From positions 1 through 58,199 of the forward strand of contig JAUQQO010000046.1 of NCBI GenBank assembly GCA_030549795.1: a DNA stretch of 58,199 nucleotides, given 5' to 3'. Within the stretch, counting starts at the first letter, position 1, and every line of letters starts with the position of its first letter. The position numbers and the translations under genes were made by a program. Below, piece after piece: positions 1 to 8,669 of the stretch. Origin of the DNA: Pseudomonadota bacterium. GTDB taxonomy: Bacteria; Pseudomonadota; Alphaproteobacteria; Geminicoccales; Geminicoccaceae. The notes under the pieces are model-generated. The model was given only the letters and a program-made list of their open reading frames with translations. It did not search any database and was not told the origin of the DNA.

Positions 1-678
1 GAAGATGTTCTCGGTGAGTTTGGCAGCTTCTGCGACCTCGCAGGACTCAACGGGTACGACCTTCTCGACGAAGCGGCTGTAGAGTTGGACTGCAAGGTCT
101 CGCGCCTGATCGCCGTCGCCGCCGACAAGCTTGGGGATGCGGGCAGTCGTATAGTCCGGGTTGCCGGGATCCTCGCGCTCGGGACTGTAGGCGAGGAAGA
201 AATCGACGCCCGAGCGTAGACCCGTTGTTTCGAGGATCGGCTTGACCACTTCGCGCGTCGTCCCGGGCCAAGTAGTCGATTCGAGAATAACGAGCTGGCC
301 CGCGCGCAAGCTTTTGGCGATCTGGCGCGCGGTCGCTTCGACATAAGATAGATCTGGCTCGCGGTGGCGCCCGAGCGGGGTGGGTACGCAGATGGCGATC
401 GCATCCGGCTCGCCAAGGCGCGTGAAATCGGCTGTGGCCATGAAGCGACCACTCGATACTGCTGCGCGCACCGCTTCGTTGCCGATGTGAGCGAGCGGGC
501 TTAGGCCGGCATTGAGCCCTTCAACTTTGGGCCCGTCGATGTCGAAGCCGAGGACGTCGAGCCCGGATCGCGCTGCTGCGAGCGCGAGCGGCAAACCGAC
601 GTAGCCGAGCCCGATCACACCAACGCGGACCCGACCGCCGGCGATCCGTTCCGCCAAAGCGTCAGCGATGGTCGGCAT
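1..678 (-). CDS. Nucleotide-sugar dehydrogenase, UDP-GlcNAc 6-dehydrogenase type (C-terminus outside window)
   Basis: The first 226 residues are present and the gene runs off the left edge. Translating the complement gives an N-terminal Rossmann motif GVIGLGYVGLPLA at about residues 20-32. STTWPGTT and YSPEREDPGNPDY follow, typical of the WbpA/TviB/WecC branch that oxidises C6 of UDP-N-acetylhexosamines in two NAD-dependent steps. The catalytic Cys lies in the missing part. The start is the ATG at 676-678. It diverges from urtA. Such enzymes make precursors for capsule, O-antigen or exopolysaccharide, which fits the export genes near 24-26 kb, although that link is inference. The exact sugar cannot be decided from this half. 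Confidence 0.88.
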   Translation of the reverse strand, partial: MPTIADALAERIAGGRVRVGVIGLGYVGLPLALAAARSGLDVLGFDIDGPKVEGLNAGLSPLAHIGNEAVRAAVSSGRFMATADFTRLGEPDAIAICVPTPLGRHREPDLSYVEATARQIAKSLRAGQLVILESTTWPGTTREVVKPILETTGLRSGVDFFLAYSPEREDPGNPDYTTARIPKLVGGDGDQARDLAVQLYSRFVEKVVPVESCEVAEAAKLTENIF

Positions 679-811
679 AGAACTTTCCTGAGCGAGTGAA
701 GGTTTCGGGTCAAGATCGGGTTCTGGTTAAAACCTCATCATGGCGACCGACAATGCACAAAATCTAGCCCTTTGGTCGCACCTCGCGCTCCGCAACAGCG
801 CGACGTCGCGG

Positions 812-828
812 CTGGCACGCCCGTTGCA
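812..828 (+). promoter_or_regulatory. Sigma-54 (RpoN) promoter of urtABCDE
   Basis: CTGGCACG, four bases, then TTGCA matches the -24/-12 consensus TGGCACR-N4-TTGCW at every core position. The GG (814-815) and GC (826-827) are 12 bases apart, exactly as required. Predicted transcription start is about 839, leaving a 40-base leader before the urtA ATG at 879. An imperfect NtrC-like pair of half-sites (TGCAC at 754-758 and GGTCGCA at 774-780) lies upstream but is weak. Nitrogen control through RpoN/NtrC is the expected logic for a urea importer. Confidence 0.85.
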
Positions 829-878
829 AGACTCGCCGCGGTCGCTGCGCTGCAACATCGCAAAGGAGGCATCGAGAC

Positions 879-2165
879 ATGAGCCACTTCCCGCTCTCTC
901 GCCGCTGGCTCCTGGGCGGGGTCGCGGCCCTCGCGCTTGCGAGCCACGCCGCCCTCGCCGCCGATACCATCAAGGTCGGTATCCTGCACTCGCTTTCGGG
1001 AACGATGGCAATCAGCGAGACGACCCTTAAAGACGTCATGCTGATGCTGATCGAGGAGCAGAACAAGAAAGGTGGGCTTCTTGGAAAGAAGCTCGAACCC
1101 GTGGTCGTCGACCCGGCATCCAACTGGCCGCTTTTCGCCGAAAAGGCGCGTGAGCTGCTCACCAAGCACAAGGTCGCTGTCGTGTTCGGCTGTTGGACTT
1201 CTGTGAGCCGCAAGTCTGTCTTACCGGTATTTGAGGAACTGAATGGTATCCTCTTTTACCCCGTCCAGTACGAGGGCGAAGAATCCAGCCGCAACGTCTT
1301 TTATACTGGGGCGGCACCAAACCAGCAGGCTATTCCGGCGGTCGAATATCTGATGCAACAGGAAAAGGTCGAACGCTGGGCCCTGATCGGTACCGACTAC
1401 GTCTACCCGCGCACGACCAACAAGATCCTTGAGGCTTATCTTAAGTCCAAGGGCGTCAAGTCTGAAGACATCATGATTAATTACACGCCTTTCGGGCACA
1501 GCGACTGGCAAACCATCGTTGCTGAGATCAAGAAATTCGGTTCGGCTGGCAAGAAAACGGCGGTCATCTCGACAATCAACGGTGATGCTAACGTTCCCTT
1601 CTACAAGGAGCTCGCAAATCAGGGCATCAAGGCGACCGACATTCCTGTCATCGCGTTCTCGGTCGGTGAGGAGGAGCTCGCAGGTCTCGACACCGGGCCG
1701 CTCGTCGGTCACCTTGCGGCGTGGAACTACTTTATGAGCGTCGACACACCCGAGAACAAGGAATTCATCCAAAAGTGGCACGCCTTCATCAAGGACCCCA
1801 AGCGCGTCACCAACGACCCCATGGAGGCCCACTACATCGGGTTTAACATGTGGGTAAAGGCGGTCGAGAAGGCGGGGACGACCGATCCCGATGCCGTGAT
1901 CGACGCCATGATCGGCGTCGCGGTACCCAACCTCTCGGGTGGCTATTCGGCAATGATGCCCAACCATCACATCACCAAGCCGGTCCTCATCGGTGAAATC
2001 CAGGCCGATGGTCAATTCAACATCGTCTGGCAGAGCCCAGGTCTCATCGTTGGAGATGAGTGGTCCGACTATCTGGAGGGCTCGAAAGATCTCATAGCTG
2101 ATTGGCGCGCTCCGATGCGCTGCGGCAACTTCAACGTCAAAACCGGAAAATGCGGCGGTAACTGA
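879..2165 (+). CDS. urtA: Urea ABC transporter substrate-binding protein UrtA
   Basis: A 428-residue periplasmic binding protein of the branched-chain amino acid/amide family that captures urea for the UrtBCDE importer. The N-terminus has a twin-arginine-type signal (SRRWLLGG, residues 7-14) and a cleavage region near ALAADT, so export through Tat is likely. The mature protein begins with TIKVGILHSLSGTMAISE, characteristic of UrtA. Length is normal for the family. The ATG is preceded by a strong Shine-Dalgarno AAAGGAGG at 862-869. It is first in the operon, behind the sigma-54 promoter, and is separated from urtB by a stable GC-rich hairpin that may favour its higher expression. Confidence 0.95.
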   Translation: MSHFPLSRRWLLGGVAALALASHAALAADTIKVGILHSLSGTMAISETTLKDVMLMLIEEQNKKGGLLGKKLEPVVVDPASNWPLFAEKARELLTKHKVAVVFGCWTSVSRKSVLPVFEELNGILFYPVQYEGEESSRNVFYTGAAPNQQAIPAVEYLMQQEKVERWALIGTDYVYPRTTNKILEAYLKSKGVKSEDIMINYTPFGHSDWQTIVAEIKKFGSAGKKTAVISTINGDANVPFYKELANQGIKATDIPVIAFSVGEEELAGLDTGPLVGHLAAWNYFMSVDTPENKEFIQKWHAFIKDPKRVTNDPMEAHYIGFNMWVKAVEKAGTTDPDAVIDAMIGVAVPNLSGGYSAMMPNHHITKPVLIGEIQADGQFNIVWQSPGLIVGDEWSDYLEGSKDLIADWRAPMRCGNFNVKTGKCGGN

Positions 2166-2186
2166 CCACTGAAAAGGGTTCCTCGC

Positions 2187-2223
2187 GCCGGCGGCGGCCT
2201 CGCTCCCCGGGTTCGCCGCCGGC
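2187..2223 (+). other. GC-rich inverted repeat between urtA and urtB
   Basis: Ten bases GCCGGCGGCG at 2187-2196 are the exact reverse complement of CGCCGCCGGC at 2214-2223, with a 17-base loop. No T-run follows, so it is not a normal intrinsic terminator. Hairpins at this place in binding-protein transporter operons often protect the upstream mRNA from 3' exonucleases. That role is inferred here. Confidence 0.6.
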
Positions 2224-2282
2224 CGAGGTCTCTCGCGAAGCCATCTTCGGTGCGGGGCAACCTCAAGCTCGGGCTCGCTCGC

Positions 2283-3890
2283 ATGCGCTTGCTTTTGTTC
2301 TTGCTCGCGCTTTTCGCGACGCTCCTTCCAAGGTCGGCCACCGCTGATGCGACCGCGGCACGCGAGGCGCTCGCGATCCTAGCGGGCGGCAATCTCGATG
2401 CGATGGAGCCGGCGATTGGCACGATTGCCCGCAGCGGCGTGCCCTGGGCCGAGCCGGTGCTGGGTGCCCTGCTCGAGGGTCGCCTGCTCGTCCGCCCCTC
2501 GGACCGCGCCGTCTTTTTGCGCACTCCCGATGGCGTTCTTCTCGAGGCCGAAAGCGGCGCGCCGACTTCGGTCGATGCCAAGTCGCTGCGGCCGATCCGG
2601 ATCAACAACCGTCTTCGCCGCACCCTCGAGGGAGCTTTGGGGGCTCTTACGCTCGGCCATGGTGACCCAGCCGTACGCCTTACCGCGGCGGAAAAACTCT
2701 TCGCGCGGCCTGATCCGAGTGCGCTCGATTCGCTCGAGGCGGCGCTCGTTCGCGAGACCGAGCCGCGGGTGCGCGAGGCCTTCGCCCGCGCCCGAGCAGC
2801 GATCCTCCTCGAACACGGCCCACCTCCGGCGCGCGCTGAAGCGGCGCTTGCTCTCGCCGCCAGCCCCTCTCCGGCGGTGCTCGGCAAGCTTCAGGCGGCA
2901 CGTCGGGCACTGCCGGCGGATGCCGCCCCCGAAATCGTAGCCGCGCTCGAGGAGGCCATCGCCAAGGTCGAGCGCCGGCTGCGGCTCCTCGAGCTCGCCC
3001 AGACCCTATTCCAGGGAATGAGCCTCGGTTCGGTTCTCCTCTTGGCCGCGATTGGCCTGGCCGTGACCTTCGGGGTCATGGGGGTGATCAACATGGCGCA
3101 CGGCGAAATGGTCATGCTCGGCGCCTATGCGACCTGGGCCGTGCAACAGGCTATGCGCGCTCTTCTTCCCGGAGCGCTCGACTGGTCGCTGATTTTCGCT
3201 GTGCCAGCCGCGTTCATCCTTGCCGCGGCAGCGGGCTGGGCGATCGAGCGCGGCGTGATCAGCCGGCTCTATGGCCGTCCGCTCGAGACGCTCCTTGCCA
3301 CGTTCGGCATCTCGCTCGTCCTGCAGCAGGCCGTGCGCCTGGGTATTGGAGCGACCAACCGCGAGGTCGTGACACCGTCTTGGATGAGCGGTCTTTGGGA
3401 ACCTGTTCCGGGCTTGGCGCTCACCACCAACCGCATCGTCATTGTCCTTTTCGCGATCGCCGTCTTCTTGCTCCTCGTAGCGCTCGTGCGGGGTACCCGC
3501 CTCGGCCTCGAGATCCGCGCCGTCACCCAGAACCGACGGATGGCCGAAACCATGGGCATTCGCACGCCGCGGGTGGACGCCCTGACCTTCGCGCTCGGCT
3601 CCGGTATCGCCGGCATCGGCGGTGTGGCGCTCGCGCAGATCGACAATGTGAGCCCGAACCTCGGCCAAGCCTACATCGTCGACAGCTTCATCGTCGTCGT
3701 CTTCGGCGGGGTCGGCAATCTTTGGGGAACTTTTTTGGGCGCGATGACGCTCGGTCTCGTCAACAAGCTGCTCGAGCCTGTTGCCGGTGCTGTACTCGGT
3801 AAGATTATCGTTCTGTTGGCTCTTATCCTCTTCATCCAGCGCCGACCTCAGGGGCTCTTTGCCCTGCGCGGCCGAGCTGCGGAGGCGTGA
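2283..3890 (+). CDS. urtB: Urea ABC transporter permease UrtB
   Basis: A LivH-type permease of about 535 residues. A signal sequence (MRLLLFLLALFATLLPRSATA) is followed by a roughly 230-residue soluble, probably periplasmic extension that is characteristic of UrtB. The membrane domain starts near LFQGMSLGSVLLLAAIGLAV and contains the conserved GVINMAHGEMVMLGAY and FGGVGNLWGT segments. I prefer the ATG at 2283 because it gives a compact signal peptide; a GTG at 2250 would add 11 residues, and neither has a good ribosome binding site. It pairs with UrtC in the membrane and is driven by UrtD and UrtE. Confidence 0.92.
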   Translation: MRLLLFLLALFATLLPRSATADATAAREALAILAGGNLDAMEPAIGTIARSGVPWAEPVLGALLEGRLLVRPSDRAVFLRTPDGVLLEAESGAPTSVDAKSLRPIRINNRLRRTLEGALGALTLGHGDPAVRLTAAEKLFARPDPSALDSLEAALVRETEPRVREAFARARAAILLEHGPPPARAEAALALAASPSPAVLGKLQAARRALPADAAPEIVAALEEAIAKVERRLRLLELAQTLFQGMSLGSVLLLAAIGLAVTFGVMGVINMAHGEMVMLGAYATWAVQQAMRALLPGALDWSLIFAVPAAFILAAAAGWAIERGVISRLYGRPLETLLATFGISLVLQQAVRLGIGATNREVVTPSWMSGLWEPVPGLALTTNRIVIVLFAIAVFLLLVALVRGTRLGLEIRAVTQNRRMAETMGIRTPRVDALTFALGSGIAGIGGVALAQIDNVSPNLGQAYIVDSFIVVVFGGVGNLWGTFLGAMTLGLVNKLLEPVAGAVLGKIIVLLALILFIQRRPQGLFALRGRAAEA

Positions 3891-3891
3891 G

Positions 3892-5037
3892 ATGACTGCA
3901 GCCCCCCGCTCGCCGCTTCGCCCAGCGCTTATGCTCTCGCTCGTCGGCTGCGCGATCCTGCTCGTGCCGATCCTCAATCGGCTGGTCCCGGAGGGTTCTG
4001 CCTTACACCTCGAGGACCGGTTCGTACCGCTCTTCGGGAAATATCTGGCCTACGCGGTCCTGGCCGTCTCGCTCGATCTCATCTGGGGTCGCGCCGGTAT
4101 CCTCTCGCTCGGCCACGGCGCCTTTTTCGCCCTCGGCGGCTACGCCATGGGTATGTATCTCATGCGCCAGATCGGCCCGCGCGGGGTCTACGCCCACCCG
4201 GTCCTTCCGGACTTCATGGTTTTCCTCAACTGGCAGGAACTTCCCTGGTACTGGTACGGTTTCGACCGCTTCTGGTTCGCGATGATCATGGTCGTGCTCG
4301 TTCCGGGCACCCTCGCATTTCTATTCGGCTGGTTCGCTTTCCGCTCGCGGGTGAGCGGGGTCTATTTTTCGATCATCACCCAGGCGCTCACTTTCGCTCT
4401 CATGCTCGCCTTCTTCAGAAACGAGATGGGTTTCGGCGGGAACAACGGACTTACCGACTTTAAAGACATTTTGGGCTTCCCCATCACGGCCCCCGACACT
4501 CGCCTCGCGCTCTATCTCGCAACCGGCCTCTTGCTTCTGCTCGCGCTCGTCGTCGCCATCCATTTGCGCCGCTCACCGCTTGGCCGGCTCTTGGTCGCGA
4601 TACGAGACGGGGAGGCTCGCGCGCGCTTCCTCGGTCACGACACGCTTAAGGCGAAGCTCTTCGTATGGACGCTTTCAGCCGTCTTGGCTGGTTTAGCGGG
4701 GGCGCTCTATGTGCCCCAGGTCGGCATCATCAATCCGTCTGAGTTCAGCCCCGCGGCTTCGATTGAGATCGCGATCTGGGTCGCAGTCGGTGGCCGCGAC
4801 ACCATTCTCGGCCCTGTTGTCGGTTCACTCCTCGTCAACGGCATGAAAACCTGGCTCACCGGGGCCGCTCCCGAGCTGTGGCTGTTCGTCTTGGGAGGCC
4901 TCTTCGTCCTCGTCACGCTCGTCTTACCCGATGGCCTGGTCGGCATCGGCCGGGCGCTCGCACGACGCTTCAAAACCGGCTCGTCCGCAGCTCCGATTGA
5001 GGCGGGCCCCGGACCGATGGAGGCCGCTCGTGGCTGA
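3892..5037 (+). CDS. urtC: Urea ABC transporter permease UrtC
   Basis: A LivM-type inner-membrane permease of 381 residues that partners UrtB. Family signatures include ILSLGHGAFFALGGYAMG, with the typical GHGAFF element, and the aromatic region around WQELPWYWYGFDRFWF that is characteristic of UrtC. The start is the ATG at 3892, one base after the urtB stop, with GGAGG at 3881-3885. An open frame extends upstream into urtB, but no better start exists there. The gene overlaps the urtD start by 8 bases, indicating coupled translation. Confidence 0.94.
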   Translation: MTAAPRSPLRPALMLSLVGCAILLVPILNRLVPEGSALHLEDRFVPLFGKYLAYAVLAVSLDLIWGRAGILSLGHGAFFALGGYAMGMYLMRQIGPRGVYAHPVLPDFMVFLNWQELPWYWYGFDRFWFAMIMVVLVPGTLAFLFGWFAFRSRVSGVYFSIITQALTFALMLAFFRNEMGFGGNNGLTDFKDILGFPITAPDTRLALYLATGLLLLLALVVAIHLRRSPLGRLLVAIRDGEARARFLGHDTLKAKLFVWTLSAVLAGLAGALYVPQVGIINPSEFSPAASIEIAIWVAVGGRDTILGPVVGSLLVNGMKTWLTGAAPELWLFVLGGLFVLVTLVLPDGLVGIGRALARRFKTGSSAAPIEAGPGPMEAARG

Positions 5038-5815
5038 AGCTGCGCGTACGGTTTCAGGCGGCACGATCCTCGAGCCGCACATCCTCCTCTATCTCGATGG
5101 GGTCACCGTCAGCTTCGACGGATTTAAGGCGTTGAACTCGCTTTCCCTCGTTCTGGAAGAGGGGGAGCTGCGCACGATCATCGGGCCCAATGGGGCCGGT
5201 AAGACGACGATGATGGACGTCATCACCGGCAAGACCCGACCGGATGCCGGAACCGTGCTCTTCAAGGGCGGGATCGACCTCTTAAGACTCGATGAGACCG
5301 CCATTGCGCGACTTGGGATCGGCCGCAAGTTCCAAAGACCGACCGTGTTCGACCGGCTTACGGTGGCGGAAAACTTGGAGCTTGCGATGCAGGGCGGCTG
5401 GAGCCTCACGCGGCTCATAGCCGGCCGCCTCGATGTCGAGGGCCGCGAACAGGTCGAACGGACGCTTGAGATCGTGGGCCTTAGTGCGCTTCGCCACGAA
5501 CTGGCTGGACGCCTATCGCACGGGCAGCGCCAGTGGCTCGAGATCGGGATGCTGCTTGTTCAAAATCCGCGCCTCATCCTTCTCGACGAACCGGTAGCCG
5601 GGATGAGTGATGCGGAAACCGCCAAGACGGCTGAGTTGATCCTGCGGCTCAAAGGTGCGCACACGATCGTCGTGGTCGAGCACGACATGCATTTCGTGCG
5701 CGAGCTCGGCGCCAAGGTCACCGTCTTGCACGAGGGCCGCGTACTCGCCGAAGGACCGGTCGAAGCGGTCCAGTCCGACCCAGCCGTGATCGAGGTCTAT
5801 TTGGGGCGCTCGTAA
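5030..5815 (+). CDS. urtD: Urea ABC transporter ATP-binding protein UrtD
   Basis: A LivG-type ATPase of 261 residues. Walker A is GPNGAGKT at residues 52-59, the signature-like segment is LSHGQRQWLEIGMLL, and Walker B is LILLDEPVAGM. The HGQRQWLEIGM variant of the signature is typical of UrtD. The start is a GTG at 5030 inside the end of urtC, with a GATGGAGG-like ribosome binding site just upstream. It probably forms a heterodimer with UrtE at the cytoplasmic face of UrtBC. Confidence 0.93.
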   Translation: MAEAARTVSGGTILEPHILLYLDGVTVSFDGFKALNSLSLVLEEGELRTIIGPNGAGKTTMMDVITGKTRPDAGTVLFKGGIDLLRLDETAIARLGIGRKFQRPTVFDRLTVAENLELAMQGGWSLTRLIAGRLDVEGREQVERTLEIVGLSALRHELAGRLSHGQRQWLEIGMLLVQNPRLILLDEPVAGMSDAETAKTAELILRLKGAHTIVVVEHDMHFVRELGAKVTVLHEGRVLAEGPVEAVQSDPAVIEVYLGRS

Positions 5816-5818
5816 ATT

Positions 5819-6520
5819 ATGCTCGAGGTCGAGGATCTCCATCTCCACTACGGTGCCTCGCACACGCTCAGGGGCATATCGCTCTCGCTCAAGCGCGGCA
5901 CGATTACCTGCCTTCTCGGCCGCAACGGCGTCGGCAAGACGACGCTCTTAAAGGCAATCCTTGGCCACGAGCGGGTCAGCGCTGGGACAATTCGCCTCGA
6001 CGGTGTTCCCCTCGATGGTCTGCCGGCGTGGAAGCGGGCACGCCTCGGTCTCGCCGCGGTACCGCAGGGGCGCGAGATCTTTCCGCGCCTGACAGTCGAG
6101 GAAAACCTCTTGACCGGTCACGCGGCGCTTCGGGGGCGTAGCGAGGAGCCATTGCCGCTTGAGGAGATCTACGCCCGCTTCCCGGTTCTGCGCCAGATGG
6201 CGCGGCGACGGGGCGGCGATCTCTCGGGTGGTCAACAACAGCAGCTCGCGATCGGGCGCGCACTTGTCACACGCCCCAAAGTTCTGCTCCTCGATGAGCC
6301 GACGGAGGGCATCCAACCCAATATCGTCACCGAGATCGGCAGGGTGATCAAAGACCTTGCGCGCAGCGAAACGATGGCGATCCTCTTGGTCGAACAATAT
6401 TTAGACTTCGCGCTTTCTCTCGCCGATCGGATCTTGATTATGGATCGCGGGCGAATCGTGCTTGAGGGCGATCGGGCGACGCTGGACCTCGACGCCGCCC
6501 GCCGGCATCTGACGGTGTGA
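5819..6520 (+). CDS. urtE: Urea ABC transporter ATP-binding protein UrtE
   Basis: A LivF-type ATPase of 233 residues and the last gene of the urea importer operon. It has Walker A GRNGVGKT (residues 34-41), the signature LSGGQQQQLAIGRAL and Walker B VLLLDEPTEGIQPN. The GIQPNIV extension after Walker B is typical of UrtE. The ATG follows the urtD stop by three bases. No urease structural or accessory gene follows in this window; the next gene is a CoA-ester lyase on the other strand. Confidence 0.94.
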   Translation: MLEVEDLHLHYGASHTLRGISLSLKRGTITCLLGRNGVGKTTLLKAILGHERVSAGTIRLDGVPLDGLPAWKRARLGLAAVPQGREIFPRLTVEENLLTGHAALRGRSEEPLPLEEIYARFPVLRQMARRRGGDLSGGQQQQLAIGRALVTRPKVLLLDEPTEGIQPNIVTEIGRVIKDLARSETMAILLVEQYLDFALSLADRILIMDRGRIVLEGDRATLDLDAARRHLTV

Positions 6521-6717
6521 GATCCTATGACCGTCCGCAAAAACGCAAGCGTGTTCAAAAAGCGGCGTCGCCCTGTGGCGAGCAAGCGCGCGTTTTCGCT
6601 TTCGCTTCCCGTCGCGAACCGGGGCCAGGAATCACCGGTAGGTCAAAACGGCGGATCGCTCGCCCGCAGCTCGGGCTAAGCTCCCGGCCCCTTAACTCCG
6701 CTTTCGGCTCGCGAGTC

Positions 6718-7701
6718 CTAAGCGCTCGCCTTGGCGATCCGCTCGGCCATGGCCACGATCGCTTTTGCCTGACGGATCGAGGCGATGTCGATCAACCGTC
6801 CATCCAGTTGCACGGCTCCGCGGCCGGCGCGCTCGGCTTCTTCCATAGCCGCGAGGATCCGCCGCGCCCGCTCGACTTCGTGGGCAGGTGGGGTGAACAC
6901 GGCGTTGGCGAGCGCGATTTGCGACGGGTGGATGGCCCACTTGCCTTCGCAACCCAGTGCCACCGCGCGCCGTGCCTGCGCTTGAAAGCCTTCTGCGTCC
7001 TTGAAGTCGCCGAACGGGCCGTCGATCGGACGGAGACCGTGGGCGCGCGCGGCCACGATCATTCGTGAAAGGGGGTAGTGCCAGGGATCGCACCAGTGTC
7101 GCGCGCGCTGTCCTTCCGGGGAGGCGTCCGTGAGCATGGCGTAGTCGGGGTTGGCTCCGCCGATCCCGGTGGTGCGCGCGCGTGTGCTCGCAGCGTAATC
7201 GGCGACGCCGAAATGGAGCGACTCGTTGCGCGGTGACGCGGCGGCGATCGCCTCGACATTCATCATGCCGAGCGCGGTTTCGATGATGAGCTCGAAGCCG
7301 ACCCGCTTCTTGCGGCCCTTGGCCTGCTCGATCTGGGTCACGAGCATGTCGACCGCGTAGACGTCGGCAGCGGTACCGACTTTAGGGATCATGATCAGAT
7401 CGAGCCGCTCGCCCGCTTGCTCGAGAACCTCGACCAGATCGCGATACATCCAAGGCGTATCGAGCCCGTTGATGCGCACCGAGAGGGTCTTGTCACCCCA
7501 GTCGATGTCGTTGATCGCGGCGATGACATTTTTACGCGCTTGCTCTTTCTGATCCGGTGCCACCGAGTCTTCGAGGTCGAGGAAAACGATATCAGCTTCA
7601 CTTCTCGCCGCTTTTTCGAAGAAATGCGGTGAGGAACCAGGGACTGCCAGTTCGGAACGATTGAGGCGAGCAGGACGAATGGGGACTTGCGTGAAGCTCA
7701 C
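6718..7701 (-). CDS. mcl: HpcH/HpaI-family CoA-ester lyase, L-malyl-CoA/beta-methylmalyl-CoA lyase type
   Basis: A 327-residue member of the citrate lyase beta/malyl-CoA lyase family, which cleaves or forms (S)-malyl-CoA and beta-methylmalyl-CoA with Mg2+. The metal-site segment DLEDSVAPDQK is at about residues 37-47. The substrate-site region FGVADYAASTRARTTGIGG and the C-terminal KWAIHPSQI agree with Mcl1 of the ethylmalonyl-CoA and 3-hydroxypropionate routes. The start is a GTG at 7699-7701 that overlaps the xerD stop in a GTGA, preceded by GTGGAGG. The symbol rests on pattern recognition; a related lyase with another substrate is possible. Confidence 0.82.
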   Translation of the reverse strand: MSFTQVPIRPARLNRSELAVPGSSPHFFEKAARSEADIVFLDLEDSVAPDQKEQARKNVIAAINDIDWGDKTLSVRINGLDTPWMYRDLVEVLEQAGERLDLIMIPKVGTAADVYAVDMLVTQIEQAKGRKKRVGFELIIETALGMMNVEAIAAASPRNESLHFGVADYAASTRARTTGIGGANPDYAMLTDASPEGQRARHWCDPWHYPLSRMIVAARAHGLRPIDGPFGDFKDAEGFQAQARRAVALGCEGKWAIHPSQIALANAVFTPPAHEVERARRILAAMEEAERAGRGAVQLDGRLIDIASIRQAKAIVAMAERIAKASA

Positions 7702-8669
7702 GTGCCTTCCTCCACTTTCGGCACCATGCGCCCGCGCGCGCGACGGCGCGCGAGGGGGTGATGGCGCTCGACCACCGCAGCCAGATGTCGGCTCTGGACG
7801 TGCGTGTAGACCTGTGTGCTGGCGATATCCGCGTGGCCCAAAAGCGTCTGGACGGCGCGCAGATCCGCCCCGCGCTCGAGGAGATGGGTCGCAAACGCGT
7901 GGCGAAGGACGTGGGGCGAGATCCGCGCCGGATCGATCCCGGCCGAGTTCGCGAGGCTCTTGAGCATCTGCAGGACGCGCTGGCGCGTCAGATGCCCGCT
8001 GCGGCTTTTTGAGGGGAACAGAAAGCCGGCGCTGCGCGGTCCGGCGACGAAAAGACCGCGCACCGCGAGCCATCGCTCGAGGCAGGCTCGTGCCGGCCCG
8101 CTCAAGGGAGCGATGCGTTCGCGGCCGCCCTTGCCGCGCACCATGAGATGACTGCGGTCGGCGGCGAGAGCCGAAAGCGGCAGCCCGACGAGCTCGGACA
8201 CTCTAAGCCCGGTACCATAGCCGAGCTCGAGTAGGGTCAAAAGCCGAAGCCCGCGCGGGCTGGGGTCCATGCGCGCCGCCTCGATGAGCGCGAGGATTTC
8301 GGTTTCTGAGAGTGCGCGCGGCAAGGGCGGGGCGCGCCGCGGTGTTTCGAGACGACTGGCTGGATCGTCCGCGCGTCGGTTCTCGAGATAAAGGAAGCGG
8401 AAAAAATGCCGCAGTGCAGCAACGCGCCGGGCCAGGGTCGCTTGCGAGCGTCCGGCTGCGCTCTCAGCGCGCAAAAAAGCCCGCAGATCCTCTTCGCGCG
8501 CACCTTCAAGCGCGATGCCCCGGCTTTTGAGGAATTCAGCGGCGCGCGAGAGATCGTTGCGGTACGCGGCGAGCGTGTGTTCCGACGCACCGCGCTCCAC
8601 TGCGAGCATCTCGAGGAAAGATTCGAGCATGCCGCTTGCGCTCGCACCCTCAGCGGGGGAGCCGCTCAT
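7698..8669 (-). CDS. xerD: Tyrosine site-specific recombinase XerD
   Basis: A 323-residue chromosome-dimer-resolution recombinase, slightly longer than the usual 298 or so. It has an N-terminal SAM-like DNA-binding domain (LEMLAVERGASEHTLAAYRNDL) and a catalytic domain with GTGLRVSELVGL (first Arg), HVLRHAFATHLLERGADL (His and second Arg) and the nucleophile in STQVYTHV. It acts with XerC at dif, with FtsK control expected. It diverges from aroK-aroB, as in many alphaproteobacteria. Its stop overlaps the lyase start, and its own start overlaps the end of a small membrane-protein gene, so the three are probably cotranscribed. XerC rather than XerD cannot be fully excluded. Confidence 0.9.
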   Translation of the reverse strand: MSGSPAEGASASGMLESFLEMLAVERGASEHTLAAYRNDLSRAAEFLKSRGIALEGAREEDLRAFLRAESAAGRSQATLARRVAALRHFFRFLYLENRRADDPASRLETPRRAPPLPRALSETEILALIEAARMDPSPRGLRLLTLLELGYGTGLRVSELVGLPLSALAADRSHLMVRGKGGRERIAPLSGPARACLERWLAVRGLFVAGPRSAGFLFPSKSRSGHLTRQRVLQMLKSLANSAGIDPARISPHVLRHAFATHLLERGADLRAVQTLLGHADIASTQVYTHVQSRHLAAVVERHHPLARRRARGRMVPKVEEGT

